Assembly (NCBI RefSeq): GCF_000478275.1
Contig: NZ_ASJB01000041.1
Location: forward strand, 1-38,747
DNA length: 38,747 nucleotides
DNA from: Amycolatopsis orientalis DSM 40040 = KCTC 9412
GTDB taxonomy: Bacteria > Actinomycetota > Actinomycetes > Mycobacteriales > Pseudonocardiaceae
Direction: 5' to 3'
In this document: positions 7,503 to 15,578 of the stretch, one piece after another
Layout: the number at the start of each line of letters is the position of its first letter
Position numbering within the stretch: position 1 is the stretch's first letter
Notes under the pieces: generated by a model
Told to the model about the DNA's origin: nothing
Databases searched by the model: none
The model's input: the letters and a program-made list of their open reading frames with translations, nothing else
Program-made: the position numbers and the translations under genes

Positions 7503-8393
7503 TCAGCCCTTCTTCGTGGCGGCCCGGCCTGCCTGACCGGTTATCGAAGATTCGTACGCGCCGCGCTGCTCGATGTCCACGAGTGCGGCCGCGTCGGCCT
7601 TCTTGATCCGGCTCTTCGCGCCGATCTCGATGATCGGCGGCAGGAACGCGCGGATCAGCTTGAGCCCGCCGACCCAGCGGGGCACGTGCACGGTGCGGGC
7701 GCGTTTGTTGACCCCGGCCTGGAGGTGGTCGAGCGCGACGGACAGCGGGTAGGTCTTGCCGAGCAGGCCGGGCATGCCGGTGCGGAGCTTGCCGAAGACG
7801 GGGTGCTTGTCGGCGCTCTCGACGAGGTCGGTGCGGATCCAGGTCGGATGCGCGACGCCGACCTTCACGCCGAGATGCGCGACTTCGGCGCGGAAGCTGT
7901 TGCAGAACGCCTCGACACCGGCCTTCGCGGCGGCGTAGTTGGCCATGCCGGGCGCGTGGGTGATCGCGGCCAGCGAGGAGATCGCGAGCAGGTAGCCCTT
8001 GCGGTCGATGACATGCGGGAGGGTGACGCGGAAGGTGCGCCAGACGCCGAGGAGGTCGACCTCGATGACCTTCTCGAAGGCGGCCGGATCCACCGACCGG
8101 ACGAAACCGGAGGTCGCGATGCCGGCGTTCGCGATGACGATGTCGATCCCGCCGAAGTGCTCGACGACGCCCGCGGTGGCCCGCTCGAGGTCGTCCCAGC
8201 TGGTGACGTCGGCTTCCCAGGCATGTGCGCTGGGGCCGATCTTGTCGGCGACGGCCTGCTGTTCCTTGGCTTCGATGCCGACCAAAGCGACCTTCGCGCC
8301 CTGTGCGGCCAGGCGTTCGGCGAGCCCCGCGCCGATGCCCCTGGCGGCGCCGGTGATCAGGACGACCTTGCCGTTCACGCTGTTCTTGGCCAC
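7503..8393 (-). CDS. SDR family NAD(P)-dependent oxidoreductase
   Basis: A 296-residue classical short-chain dehydrogenase. Cofactor motif TGAARGIG, structural NAGIA and the catalytic Ser plus YAAAK (in SSLAAITHAPGMANYAAAK) are all present. The tail beyond about residue 250 (VHVPRWVGGLKLIRAFLPP) is longer than in minimal SDRs and resembles SadH-like enzymes near mycobacterial mymA. GTG 8393 is chosen because GAGGAGG lies four bases upstream; an in-frame start further upstream has no such site. It leads the PPOX gene. The likely role is oxidation of an alcohol to the ketone, which could feed the adjacent Baeyer-Villiger enzyme; this is inference from neighbourhood. Confidence 0.92.
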   Translation of the reverse strand: MAKNSVNGKVVLITGAARGIGAGLAERLAAQGAKVALVGIEAKEQQAVADKIGPSAHAWEADVTSWDDLERATAGVVEHFGGIDIVIANAGIATSGFVRSVDPAAFEKVIEVDLLGVWRTFRVTLPHVIDRKGYLLAISSLAAITHAPGMANYAAAKAGVEAFCNSFRAEVAHLGVKVGVAHPTWIRTDLVESADKHPVFGKLRTGMPGLLGKTYPLSVALDHLQAGVNKRARTVHVPRWVGGLKLIRAFLPPIIEIGAKSRIKKADAAALVDIEQRGAYESSITGQAGRAATKKG

Positions 8394-8471
8394 GTTGCCT
8401 CCTCGTCCGAGCCCTACGGCTTTCGGACGGTACCTCAACCTACCCGGAGTAAGCTACCCACAAGTAAGTAC

Positions 8472-8534
8472 GCATTTCGTCCTCTGGATGCGGTAGTCGG
8501 TGGTGCCGACTACCGCATCCAGAGGACGAAATGC
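8472..8534. terminator. Perfect 29-bp inverted repeat (family 2), terminator of the aldo-keto reductase
   Basis: Arms 8472-8500 and 8506-8534 are perfectly complementary around the loop TGGTG. The arm starts GCATTTCGTCCTCTGGATGC. It lies 8 nt past the stop of the minus-strand aldo-keto reductase and just upstream of the SDR promoter, so it would insulate the two units. It shares about 20 bases with the hairpin at 24008-24069 (GTCCTCTGGATGCGGT). Confidence 0.75.
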
Positions 8535-8541
8535 ATGGGTT

Positions 8542-9453
8542 TCAGGCCGAGGCGGCGGTGAGGGCGTCGACCTCCTCGGCGGTCAGGGCGAGGTCGGCCG
8601 CGGGCAGGAGGTCGTTCAGCTGCTCGACCGAGCGGGCGCTCGCGATGGGCGCGGTGACGGTCGGCCGGGCGAACAGCCACGCGAGCGAAACCGCCGCGAC
8701 CGAGACGCCGCGGTCGGCCGCGATCTCGTCGAGCGCCGAGAGGACGCGCTCGCCGCGTTCGTCCAAGTAGGACGAAGCGCGGGCGGCGCGCGGGCTGTCG
8801 CCGATGCTCTCCTTCGACCGGTACTTCCCGGCCAGGAAACCCTTGGCCAGCGCGAAATACGGGAGGACGGTCAGCCCTTCGCGCTCGACTGTCGGCGCCA
8901 GGTCACGCTCGTAGTCGCGCTCCACGAGGTTGTAGTGCGGCTGGAGCGCGACGTACTTCGCCAGTCCTTCACGGTCCGAAATGGACAGTGCTTCGCTCAG
9001 TCGCTCCGCGGAGTAGTTCGATGCCGCGATGTAGCGGACCTTGCCCGCGCGCACGAGCGCGTCGAAGGCGCGCAGCGTCTCTTCGATCGGGGTCTCCGGA
9101 TCGTCGATGTGCGCGTAGTAGAGGTCGATGTGGTCGGTCCGGAGCCGTCGCAGCGAGTCTTCGGCCGCCGCCGCGATGTTCGCCGCGGACAGCCCCTTCC
9201 GCTCGTCCCACATGCCGGTCTTGGTCGCGATGACGACGTCGTCGCGGCGGCCGCGCTTGGCCAGCCAGTCGCCGATGATCGTCTCGGAACCGCCGCCCGA
9301 ATAGAGGTCGGCGCTGTCGATGAAGTTGCCGCCCGCCGCCGTGTAGGCGTCGAGGACGGCGAACGACTGCTGCTCGTCCGCGGTCCAGCCGAAGACGTTC
9401 CCGCCGAGGTTGATCCCCCGGACGTCGAGGTCGGTGTTGCCGAGTTTCGCCAT
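8542..9453 (-). CDS. Aldo/keto reductase
   Basis: A 303-residue NADPH-dependent TIM-barrel reductase. The catalytic tetrad is visible: Asp and Tyr in NFIDSADLYSGGGSE (about 43-57), Lys in VIATKTG, and His in DLYYAHIDDPETPIEETL (about 111-128). The C-terminal AIASARSVEQLNDLL is the cofactor phosphate-binding region. The reaction is reduction of a carbonyl; the substrate is unknown. The ATG at 9453 has no ribosome site but a TAAGTT box six bases upstream, so it is probably leaderless. Divergent from the LLM oxidoreductase with about 50 nt between starts, and closed by a strong hairpin. Confidence 0.93.
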   Translation of the reverse strand: MAKLGNTDLDVRGINLGGNVFGWTADEQQSFAVLDAYTAAGGNFIDSADLYSGGGSETIIGDWLAKRGRRDDVVIATKTGMWDERKGLSAANIAAAAEDSLRRLRTDHIDLYYAHIDDPETPIEETLRAFDALVRAGKVRYIAASNYSAERLSEALSISDREGLAKYVALQPHYNLVERDYERDLAPTVEREGLTVLPYFALAKGFLAGKYRSKESIGDSPRAARASSYLDERGERVLSALDEIAADRGVSVAAVSLAWLFARPTVTAPIASARSVEQLNDLLPAADLALTAEEVDALTAASA

Positions 9454-9459
9454 GTCCCG

Positions 9460-9465
9460 AACTTA
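9460..9465 (-). promoter_or_regulatory. Candidate -10 box of a leaderless aldo-keto reductase promoter
   Basis: TAAGTT on the minus strand fits TANNNT and ends six bases before the ATG. No Shine-Dalgarno sequence is present. Confidence 0.4.
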
Positions 9466-9503
9466 AGGGAAGACATCCGGGGGCATCGGTGTTGGCTCGG
9501 ATC

Positions 9504-10325
9504 ATGGGACTCGAACTCGGCAGAATCGGCATCTGGCAGCTCGAAGGCGTGCTCACCCCCGAGCTCGCGCGTGAGGTGGAAGAACTCGGCTACGGCACCA
9601 TCTGGATCGGCGGCTCACCGTCGGGAGACCTCGCGAAGGCGGAGGAACTCCTCGACGCGACGAAGACGATCAAGGTGGCCACCGGCATCGTCAACATCTG
9701 GCAGGACGACGCGGCCACGGTCGCCGAGTCGTACAAGCGCATCGAAGCGAAGCACCCGGGCCGTTTCCTGCTCGGGATCGGCGCCGGGCACCGCGAGCAC
9801 ACCGCGGAGTTCAAGAAGCCGTACACCGCGCTGGTCGAATACCTCGACGCTCTCGACGCCGCCGGAGTGCCGGTCGAAGCCCGTGCGCTCGCGGCTCTCG
9901 GCCCGAAGGTGATCAAACTCGCAGGAGACCGCACCGCGGGGGCCCACCCGTACCTGATGACGCCCGAGCACACGCGCCAGGCACGGGAGATCCTCGGTGA
10001 GGGACCGCTGCTCGCGCCCGAGCAGAAGGTCGTCCTCGAGACCGATCCGGCGAAGGCCCGCGAGATCGGCCGGGCGACCGTGAAGTTCTACCTCGGCCTG
10101 GTCAACTACACGAACTCCCTGCGGAAACTCGGTTTCACCGACGAGGACCTGACCGGCGAGGGCAGCGACAAGCTGGTCGACGCGCTGGCCGTCCACGGCG
10201 ACGCCGAGACGATCGCCCGCGGCGTCACCGCGCATGTCGAAGCCGGCGCGGACCACGTGAACATCCAGGTACTGAACCAAGACCCCCTGCCGGTCTATCG
10301 GGCGCTCGCCGCGGTCCTTCTCTGA
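9504..10325 (+). CDS. LLM-class F420-dependent oxidoreductase
   Basis: A 273-residue luciferase-like TIM-barrel oxidoreductase, of the short subfamily I recall as TIGR03620. Marks are the N-terminal strand LGRIGIWQLEGV, TIWIGGSPSGD, the KVATGIVNIWQDD strand and PGRFLLGIGAGHREHTAEF, which in this superfamily lines the F420/FMN pocket. Length is normal for the subfamily. ATG 9504 is used; an in-frame GTG at 9489 is the alternative and neither has a good ribosome site. Substrate unknown. Divergent from the aldo-keto reductase, and fba follows after about 80 nt. Confidence 0.88.
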   Translation: MGLELGRIGIWQLEGVLTPELAREVEELGYGTIWIGGSPSGDLAKAEELLDATKTIKVATGIVNIWQDDAATVAESYKRIEAKHPGRFLLGIGAGHREHTAEFKKPYTALVEYLDALDAAGVPVEARALAALGPKVIKLAGDRTAGAHPYLMTPEHTRQAREILGEGPLLAPEQKVVLETDPAKAREIGRATVKFYLGLVNYTNSLRKLGFTDEDLTGEGSDKLVDALAVHGDAETIARGVTAHVEAGADHVNIQVLNQDPLPVYRALAAVLL

Positions 10326-10408
10326 CGCGACGGCTGTAGGCACCTCCCGGCCGACCTCGTACGATGCGGCCGAGAGGTGCACCAGCCTGCTTCGAGGAGG
10401 AGTAAACG

Positions 10409-11440
10409 ATGCCCATCGCCACCCCCGAGGTCTACGCGGAGATGCTCGACCGGGCGAAGGCGAACGAATTCGCCTACCCGGCCATCAACGTGACCTCGTC
10501 GGAGACCCTGAACGCCGCCATCCGCGGGTTCGCCGAGGCGGAGAGCGACGGGATCATCCAGTTCTCCACCGGCGGCGCGGAGTTCGCGTCCGGCCAGAAG
10601 GTCAAGGACATGGTGACCGGCTCGGTCGCGCTCGCCGAGTTCGCCCAGGTCGTCGCCGCCAAGTACGACGTCAACGTCGCACTGCACACCGACCACTGCC
10701 CGAAGGACAAGCTCGACGGCTTCGTCCGCCCGCTGATCGAGATCTCGGCCGAACGGGTCAAGAACGGTCAGCACCCGCTGTTCCAGAGCCACATGTGGGA
10801 CGGCTCCGCGATCGACCTCGACGAGAACCTCGAGATCGCGCAGGAACTGCTCGCCAAGGCCGCCGCCGCGAACATCATCCTCGAGGTCGAGATCGGCGTC
10901 GTCGGTGGCGAGGAAGACGGCGTCGAGGCGGAGATCAACGAGAAGCTGTACACCGCCGAGGGCGACTTCCTGAAGACGATCGACGCGCTCGGTTCCGGCG
11001 AGAACGGCCGCTACCTGCTGGCCGCGACCTTCGGCAACGTGCACGGCGTCTACAAGCCGGGCAACGTGAAGCTGCGCCCGGACGTGCTCAAGGGCGGCCA
11101 GGAGGCGGCGTCGAAGAAGCTCGGCCTCCCGGCCGGCTCGAAGCCGTTCGAGCTGGTCTTCCACGGCGGTTCCGGCTCGCTGCCCGAGGAGATCCGCGAG
11201 GCGGTGTCCTACGGCGTGGTGAAGATGAACGTCGACACCGACACGCAGTACGCCTTCACCCGCCCCGTCGTGGACCACTTCTTCAAGAACTACGACGGCG
11301 TGCTGAAGATCGACGGCGAGGTCGGCAACAAGAAGGTCTACGACCCGCGTAGCTACCTCAAGGCCGCTGAGGCCGGTATGGCCGCGCGCGTCGTCGAGGC
11401 GGCCCAGTCGCTGGGTTCGGCGGGCAACAAGCTCTCCTGA
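10409..11440 (+). CDS. fbaA: Class II fructose-bisphosphate aldolase
   Basis: A 343-residue Zn-dependent aldolase that cleaves fructose-1,6-bisphosphate to DHAP and glyceraldehyde-3-phosphate in glycolysis, and runs in reverse in gluconeogenesis. Metal and substrate motifs are LHTDHCPKDKL (Zn His), EVEIGVVGGEEDG, NVHGVYKPG and FHGGSGS, with VKMNVDTDTQYAFTRP following. The length is typical of the actinobacterial type. GAGGAGGAG lies about six bases before ATG 10409. Followed by two consecutive hairpins that separate it from the convergent membrane-protein gene. The DedA-fba-DUF3151 grouping is conserved in mycobacteria as I recall. Confidence 0.97.
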   Translation: MPIATPEVYAEMLDRAKANEFAYPAINVTSSETLNAAIRGFAEAESDGIIQFSTGGAEFASGQKVKDMVTGSVALAEFAQVVAAKYDVNVALHTDHCPKDKLDGFVRPLIEISAERVKNGQHPLFQSHMWDGSAIDLDENLEIAQELLAKAAAANIILEVEIGVVGGEEDGVEAEINEKLYTAEGDFLKTIDALGSGENGRYLLAATFGNVHGVYKPGNVKLRPDVLKGGQEAASKKLGLPAGSKPFELVFHGGSGSLPEEIREAVSYGVVKMNVDTDTQYAFTRPVVDHFFKNYDGVLKIDGEVGNKKVYDPRSYLKAAEAGMAARVVEAAQSLGSAGNKLS

Positions 11441-11446
11441 CCAGAA

Positions 11447-11468
11447 CGCATTTAGTCCTCTAAATGCG
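11447..11468. terminator. Short hairpin (family 2) after fba
   Basis: CGCATTTAG and CTAAATGCG (9-bp perfect arms) flank the loop TCCT, 6 nt after the fba stop. The string GCATTTAGTCCTCT is shared with the hairpins at 24008 and, with one change, 8472. It runs directly into the next, longer hairpin. Confidence 0.6.
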
Positions 11469-11529
11469 GAAGTACGTGAAGGCCCCCTTCGTTGCGTCTA
11501 GCGCGATGAAGGGGGCCTTCACGTACTTC
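11469..11529. terminator. Perfect 22-bp inverted repeat (family 1), bidirectional terminator
   Basis: Arms 11469-11490 and 11508-11529 match perfectly; the arm carries TGAAGGCCCCCTTC. The 17-nt loop can extend the stem (TTGCG with CGCGA, one G-U). It sits between the convergent fba and membrane-protein genes, whose stops are 28 and 6 nt away. Closely related in sequence and layout to the hairpin at 38659-38715. Confidence 0.75.
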
Positions 11530-11535
11530 AGAGGC

Positions 11536-12753
11536 TCAGGCGGCCGGGAGCGTCGTCTTCTCGCGGCGCTTCGCCAGCAGCGAGTTCACCGCCCGCGTCC
11601 CCGGTCCGGCGGCGGCCCACAGCGCACCGACCCCGACCAGGCAGACCGCGGCCGTCCAGTAGGCCACCGGCGGCGCCGACTCGGTATGCGCGTCGCCGAG
11701 GATCCACGGCCGGAACTGCGACTGCACCCACAGCATCCCGTAGCCGAACGCCGTCACCAGCAGCGCGCCGGCACCCGCCGTCAGCAGCGGATGCCCCCGG
11801 CCGATGCGGAACGCCAGGTCCACCGCGAGACCGACGGCGAGCAGGTAGAACGGCACGACCGAGACCGGGAAACCCATCCCGAGCAGCAGCGGCCACATGA
11901 CCAGCCGGTAGCCGAGGTAGACGGCGGCGACCGTCGTACCGGCCCAGCGGAAACCGGTCGTGTGCCGCGCCAGCGCGAAGATCAGCGCCATCACGCCGAT
12001 GCCCCACAGCGGGTAGACCCAGTCGTCGATCGGCATCGTGAAGTACTCGACGGCCACCTGGTCGACCGGATGCCCGATCTGGTTCGCGGCGAAGTTCAGC
12101 AGTTCGGGCTCGGCTTCGGGCGCGCCGCGCTCCCAGGCGCGCAGCCCGAGGATGCCGTACTCCTGCTGGCCGTTCGGGAAGAACGTGTTCTCCAGGAAGA
12201 ACGCCCACAGTCCGATCAGGACCCCGGTGCGCGCCCGGCCGGGCTTGGCGTACTTCAGCCAGCCCATGATCACGCCGGCCTGCATGATGCCCGTGCCGAT
12301 GTAGAGCATCATGTGCGACGGGCTCCACGCGGTCAGGTCGAGGCCGTTGACGCGGTGGTTGATGACGTCCAGCGGTGCCGCGATCAGGAAGACCACGAGC
12401 CCGATCTGCATCAGCCGCAGTGACCGCCGGTCGGCGCCCATCCCGGTGTAACTGTGGATCGCGACGAGCACCATGATGATCACCGTCCCGACGGTGTTGA
12501 TCAGGTGCGGCGGGGCGAGGTCGTCCCGGAGCCACATGAAATGCCACGACATGTCCCAGGACGAGCCCACCAGTTTGAAGGCGAACGCGGCGAGCCACAT
12601 GCTGTAGCAGAAGTTCAGCACCCAGTCCGGCGTCGCCTGTCCCGGCGCGCCGCGGTGCCAGTGGAGCTTGAAGAACAGCCTCGTCTTCGCGATGGGGCTG
12701 CGGGGGATGACACCCGGCGAAAGGTCCCCGGTCACTTCTGTCGCCTTTGTCAT
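11536..12753 (-). CDS. Polytopic membrane protein of unknown function, His/Trp-rich
   Basis: A 405-residue integral membrane protein with roughly ten hydrophobic segments; I do not recognise the family. The N-terminal half has conserved-looking aromatic and His clusters near membrane edges: Trp66, Trp70, His71 and Trp74 (SSWDMSWHFMWLRDD), His83 (PPHL), His100, His133 (VINHRVNG) and His147 (WSPSHMM). These could bind a metal or haem, but that is only a possibility. The C-terminus is basic (KRREKTT). The ATG at 12753 follows GGGAAG at nine bases; an ATG three codons earlier is nearly as good. Convergent with fba and divergent from the small ORF at 12872. Confidence 0.82.
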   Translation of the reverse strand: MTKATEVTGDLSPGVIPRSPIAKTRLFFKLHWHRGAPGQATPDWVLNFCYSMWLAAFAFKLVGSSWDMSWHFMWLRDDLAPPHLINTVGTVIIMVLVAIHSYTGMGADRRSLRLMQIGLVVFLIAAPLDVINHRVNGLDLTAWSPSHMMLYIGTGIMQAGVIMGWLKYAKPGRARTGVLIGLWAFFLENTFFPNGQQEYGILGLRAWERGAPEAEPELLNFAANQIGHPVDQVAVEYFTMPIDDWVYPLWGIGVMALIFALARHTTGFRWAGTTVAAVYLGYRLVMWPLLLGMGFPVSVVPFYLLAVGLAVDLAFRIGRGHPLLTAGAGALLVTAFGYGMLWVQSQFRPWILGDAHTESAPPVAYWTAAVCLVGVGALWAAAGPGTRAVNSLLAKRREKTTLPAA

Positions 12754-12871
12754 GCGGCACATCTTCCCTGCTCCAGATCACGGGACGGGCATTCGGGGTC
12801 GAAAATCGGGGTTCACCCGTAGGGGTGGCGGAGTTGCGGCCGGCGTGCGAAGCAGGGCAAGGTGTGCCGCC

Positions 12872-12958
12872 ATGATGCCGAAACGACTTGTCGCGGCGGT
12901 CCTCGTCGCCGCTCTGGTGCTCGCCGGTGGGGGCATTCTCGGGAGCCTGTTCTTCTAG
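12872..12958 (+). CDS. Candidate 28-residue small membrane protein
   Basis: A short reading frame encodes MMPKRLVAAVLV followed by a continuous hydrophobic stretch to the end (LAGGGILGSLFF), i.e. a positively charged start and one transmembrane helix. AAGGTG lies seven bases before the first ATG, and a strong hairpin follows 25 nt after the stop, as expected for a real unit. It is divergent from the polytopic membrane protein. No homologue is known to me. It could also be a chance frame. Confidence 0.4.
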   Translation: MMPKRLVAAVLVAALVLAGGGILGSLFF

Positions 12959-12983
12959 TCACAGTGTTGCTGATCGCGCGCTG

Positions 12984-13061
12984 ACGAAAGCTCGCCGAAG
13001 GGGCGCAGTTTCGTACTCCGGTCGAGTGGTTCGCAAAGGCGCCCCTTCATCGAGCTTTCGT
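12984..13061. terminator. Long imperfect inverted repeat after the small ORF
   Basis: Arms 12984-13006 and 13039-13061 pair at 21 of 23 positions (ACGAAAGCTCG and AAGGGGCGC matched, two mismatches between) around a 32-nt loop. The AAGGGGCGC core again resembles family 1. It separates the small ORF from DUF3151 and overlaps nothing coding. Confidence 0.6.
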
Positions 13062-13146
13062 GGCCTTCGGCCGAGCGAGGGCGCGCGATGTGAAGTCTCC
13101 GTCGGGCGCAGGGCGCCCTTGGGGAGACCGTTGGCAAGATGGGCGT

Positions 13147-13554
13147 ATGACGAACCTCCTCGGCCCCCAGCCGACGCATCTCCCCGAGCACACCGCCGCG
13201 CAGGCGGCTCTGGACGCCGGGAGCGACCCGGCCGCCGTCGCCGCCGAGCACCCCGACTACAGCGAGGCGTGGGCCTCGCTCGCCGAGAAGGCGCTCGACG
13301 CCGGCGAAACCGTCGCCGCGTACGCCTACGCTCGCACCGGTTACCACCGCGGTCTCGACCAGCTCCGCCGCGCGGGCTGGAAGGGCCACGGTCCGGTGCC
13401 GTGGTCGCACCGTCCCAACCAGGGTTTCCTGCGTTCCCTCGCCGTCCTCGGCAAGGCCGCCGGCAAGATCGGCGAGACCGAGGAGTACGACCGCTGCAAG
13501 ACCTTCCTCAGCGACTCGGACCCGGCCGCCGCGGAAGCCACCGGCCTCAAGTAG
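13147..13554 (+). CDS. DUF3151 family protein
   Basis: A 135-residue actinobacterial protein of family DUF3151, function unknown. It is Ala-rich and helical, with PDYSEAWASLAEKALDAG and AYAYARTGYHRGLDQLRRAGW (about 38-82), which read like a tetratricopeptide-type helical pair, then VPWSHRPNQGFLRSL. The length is normal. ATG 13147 has only a weak ribosome site; a CAAGAT box six bases upstream could make it leaderless. In M. tuberculosis the homologue Rv0360c sits between fba and purA, as I recall, which matches this region apart from the inserted genes. Confidence 0.9.
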   Translation: MTNLLGPQPTHLPEHTAAQAALDAGSDPAAVAAEHPDYSEAWASLAEKALDAGETVAAYAYARTGYHRGLDQLRRAGWKGHGPVPWSHRPNQGFLRSLAVLGKAAGKIGETEEYDRCKTFLSDSDPAAAEATGLK

Positions 13555-13557
13555 CGC

Positions 13558-13610
13558 GCTATGAAAGGTCCTTTCCTTGCAAATTTCGCAAGGAAAGGAC
13601 CTTTCATGGC
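13558..13610. repeat. Hairpin copy 1 of the three-copy family-1 repeat
   Basis: Arms 13561-13580 (ATGAAAGGTCCTTTCCTTGC) and 13588-13607 are perfectly complementary around AAATTTC, and three more pairs (one G-U) extend the stem. It starts 3 nt after the DUF3151 stop and 13 nt before the convergent lipase stop, so it would terminate both. The arms are identical to those at 26217 and 30760. Confidence 0.85.
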
Positions 13611-13622
13611 ACTCGGCGCCCC

Positions 13623-14849
13623 CTAGAACAGCCCGCAGTTCCCCACGGCCGGAAGCCCCGCGAAGCGCCCCTCAAGCCAGGCGAAGGCCTCCGGGAACGC
13701 CCGGATGGCCCCGCCGACGTGCGTCGGGACCAGCGAAGTCGAGAACTGCACCTTCGCGCCCTTCGCGCACCACGAGCGCGCCATGGTCCGTCCCTGCGCG
13801 TAGGGGACGATGTCGTCGAGTGCACTGTGGACGACCAGCGTCGGCACACCCGGCTTCCGCGCCCCGATGAGCTGCTCGCCGACCCGCGTCTTGTACGGCT
13901 CCTCGCCGAGGTACGCGGTCAGCGGCCTGCCGTCCTTGGTCAGGTCCTTCGACTGGGTGAACGCGTGCGCGAAGATCGCGTCGCCGGTGCACTCCTGCTT
14001 GACCTTCTCGAACGCTTCGGCGCCCTTCGCGTTCAGCAGGGCCGGGATGTTCAGCTCCGGATACGCCGCGTCCATGCTGACCAGCGTGAAGCCGAGGAAT
14101 CCGAACGCGTAGTGGCCGTCGATGTTCTTGCCGACCTCGGCCAGATCCGCCGGGACGGCGCCCGCGTAGGAGCCCTTCAGGGCGAGTTCGGGGGCGTACG
14201 ACGGTTGCAGTTCGGCGGCCGACGCCGACGCCCCGCCGCCCTGCGAGTAGCCCGCGGTCGCGACCGGACCGCTGTCGGGGAGGTTCGCTTCGGGCAGCCG
14301 CTGTGCCGCGCGGATCGAGTCGAGGACGGCGTTGCCCTCGGCGACGCGGTTGACGTAGGTGTGGACGCCGGGGGTGCCGAGTCCTTCGTAGTCGGTGACG
14401 ACGACGCCGTAGCCGCGAAGCAGCAGCCCGGCGATGAAGGGCCCTTCGTACTCCATGCCCGCGGCAAGGGCCTTCGACGGCGCGCACTGGTCGCCGACGC
14501 CCTGTGTCCCGGCGGCGTAGCCGACGACGGGCCGCTCGCCGGGGCCGGTCCAGGCCTTCTTCGGGGTGAGGACGGTGCCGGTCACGGCGTTGGGCCTGCC
14601 GTGCGTGTCGGTGCTGCGGTACATGATCCGCTGGACGTCCGCGTCGGCTTTGATGAGTTTCACGGGATCCACGTAGAAGGTGGACGGTTCGTGCCGGATG
14701 ATGTCGCCGGGAGCACCCGCGGGCAGCGGCGACGGGGGGTCGTAGAAGGACGGGGCGGCGCTGGCCTGTGGTGCCCCGAAGGTCAGCAGTGCCGCGACGG
14801 TGGCCGCTGAGACGGCGGCGGGCACACCACGCCGGGATCCTGGACGCAT
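13623..14849 (-). CDS. Secreted lipase (LIP family)
   Basis: A 408-residue exported alpha/beta hydrolase of the secretory lipase family (PF03583). A signal peptide is clear: basic MRPGSRRG, a hydrophobic core, then ASA before APSFYDPPS (about residues 1-32). The catalytic triad is visible as Ser in GYSQGGG, Asp in HSALDDIVPY and His in VPTHVGGAI. It would hydrolyse acylglycerols or other esters outside the cell. ATG 14849 is chosen because GAGGAG lies five bases upstream and it starts the signal peptide. Divergent from a TetR gene with an operator-like dyad between them. Confidence 0.93.
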   Translation of the reverse strand: MRPGSRRGVPAAVSAATVAALLTFGAPQASAAPSFYDPPSPLPAGAPGDIIRHEPSTFYVDPVKLIKADADVQRIMYRSTDTHGRPNAVTGTVLTPKKAWTGPGERPVVGYAAGTQGVGDQCAPSKALAAGMEYEGPFIAGLLLRGYGVVVTDYEGLGTPGVHTYVNRVAEGNAVLDSIRAAQRLPEANLPDSGPVATAGYSQGGGASASAAELQPSYAPELALKGSYAGAVPADLAEVGKNIDGHYAFGFLGFTLVSMDAAYPELNIPALLNAKGAEAFEKVKQECTGDAIFAHAFTQSKDLTKDGRPLTAYLGEEPYKTRVGEQLIGARKPGVPTLVVHSALDDIVPYAQGRTMARSWCAKGAKVQFSTSLVPTHVGGAIRAFPEAFAWLEGRFAGLPAVGNCGLF

Positions 14850-14874
14850 GCTTGCTCCTCGTTGAGCACAAACA

Positions 14875-14897
14875 TTTTCGACAGGGATGTCGGAAAA
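14875..14897. promoter_or_regulatory. Operator-like dyad between lipase and TetR genes
   Basis: CGACA-GGGA-TGTCG (14879-14892) is a perfect dyad, flanked by TTTT on the left and AAAA on the right. It lies in the 71-nt gap between the divergent lipase and TetR starts, a usual place for a TetR dimer to repress both genes. Confidence 0.55.
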
Positions 14898-14920
14898 GAG
14901 AGTCAGTGAGGTGGCGCACG

Positions 14921-15565
14921 ATGTCAAGTCCCGCGCCGAGAGGGAGACCCCGCAAACTCCCGATCGGCGAGCAGCGCGCGCGGGTGCTGAGCGCGGCGGC
15001 CGGGGTCTTCGCGGTACACGGCGCGCAGGCCGCGACGATCGAACAGATCGCCCGGCGCGCGGGCGTGTCCCGCCAGGCCGTCTACGAGCAGTTCGGCGAC
15101 CGCACGACGCTGTTCGCCGAGGTCGTGGCGGATATCGAGGAGCGGGCCTTCGAGGCGATCGGCGCGCCCGCGCTCGACGTCTCGCAGCCCGAACTCCGGT
15201 CGTGGGCGCGCGGCAACTACGCCAACATGTTCGCCTTCGTCGCGGCGAATCCCGAGGCGTTCCCCGTGCTGCGCGAGGCGGAACGCCTGGGCGATCCGGC
15301 CCTCACCCGGCTGCGGGAACGCCTCGCCGGCGTCTACACCGAGGCGAGCCGACAGCGCTGGGCCAGCCACGGCGTCGACTCGGGCCGCGCGGACAAGGCG
15401 CTGGTCACCTTGTTCTTCGCGATGACCGAAGCGCTCGTCCAGGCGAGCTGGGACGGCGAGCCGCCCGACGCGGACGCGCTCATCGACCTGCTCACCGAGT
15501 TCACCGTCGGAGGCGTGGTACGTCTTCGGACCGCGGCCGCCGACGTGATGGAAAGGCTGAAATAG
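14921..15565 (+). CDS. TetR/AcrR family transcriptional regulator
   Basis: A 214-residue one-component repressor. The N-terminal DNA-binding domain spans about residues 12-60, with helix-turn-helix TIEQIARRAGVSRQAVYEQF; the remaining helices form the ligand and dimerisation domain. ATG 14921 follows AGGTGG by about six bases. It probably controls the divergent lipase and itself through the dyad at 14875-14897; the effector, perhaps a fatty acid or lipid, is unknown. Confidence 0.93.
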   Translation: MSSPAPRGRPRKLPIGEQRARVLSAAAGVFAVHGAQAATIEQIARRAGVSRQAVYEQFGDRTTLFAEVVADIEERAFEAIGAPALDVSQPELRSWARGNYANMFAFVAANPEAFPVLREAERLGDPALTRLRERLAGVYTEASRQRWASHGVDSGRADKALVTLFFAMTEALVQASWDGEPPDADALIDLLTEFTVGGVVRLRTAAADVMERLK

Positions 15566-15578
15566 CCCAGGACACGAC

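Noticed and set aside
12955..13410. Minus-strand frame opposite DUF3151
   Set aside because: Antisense of a recognised family gene; no ribosome site and no domain.
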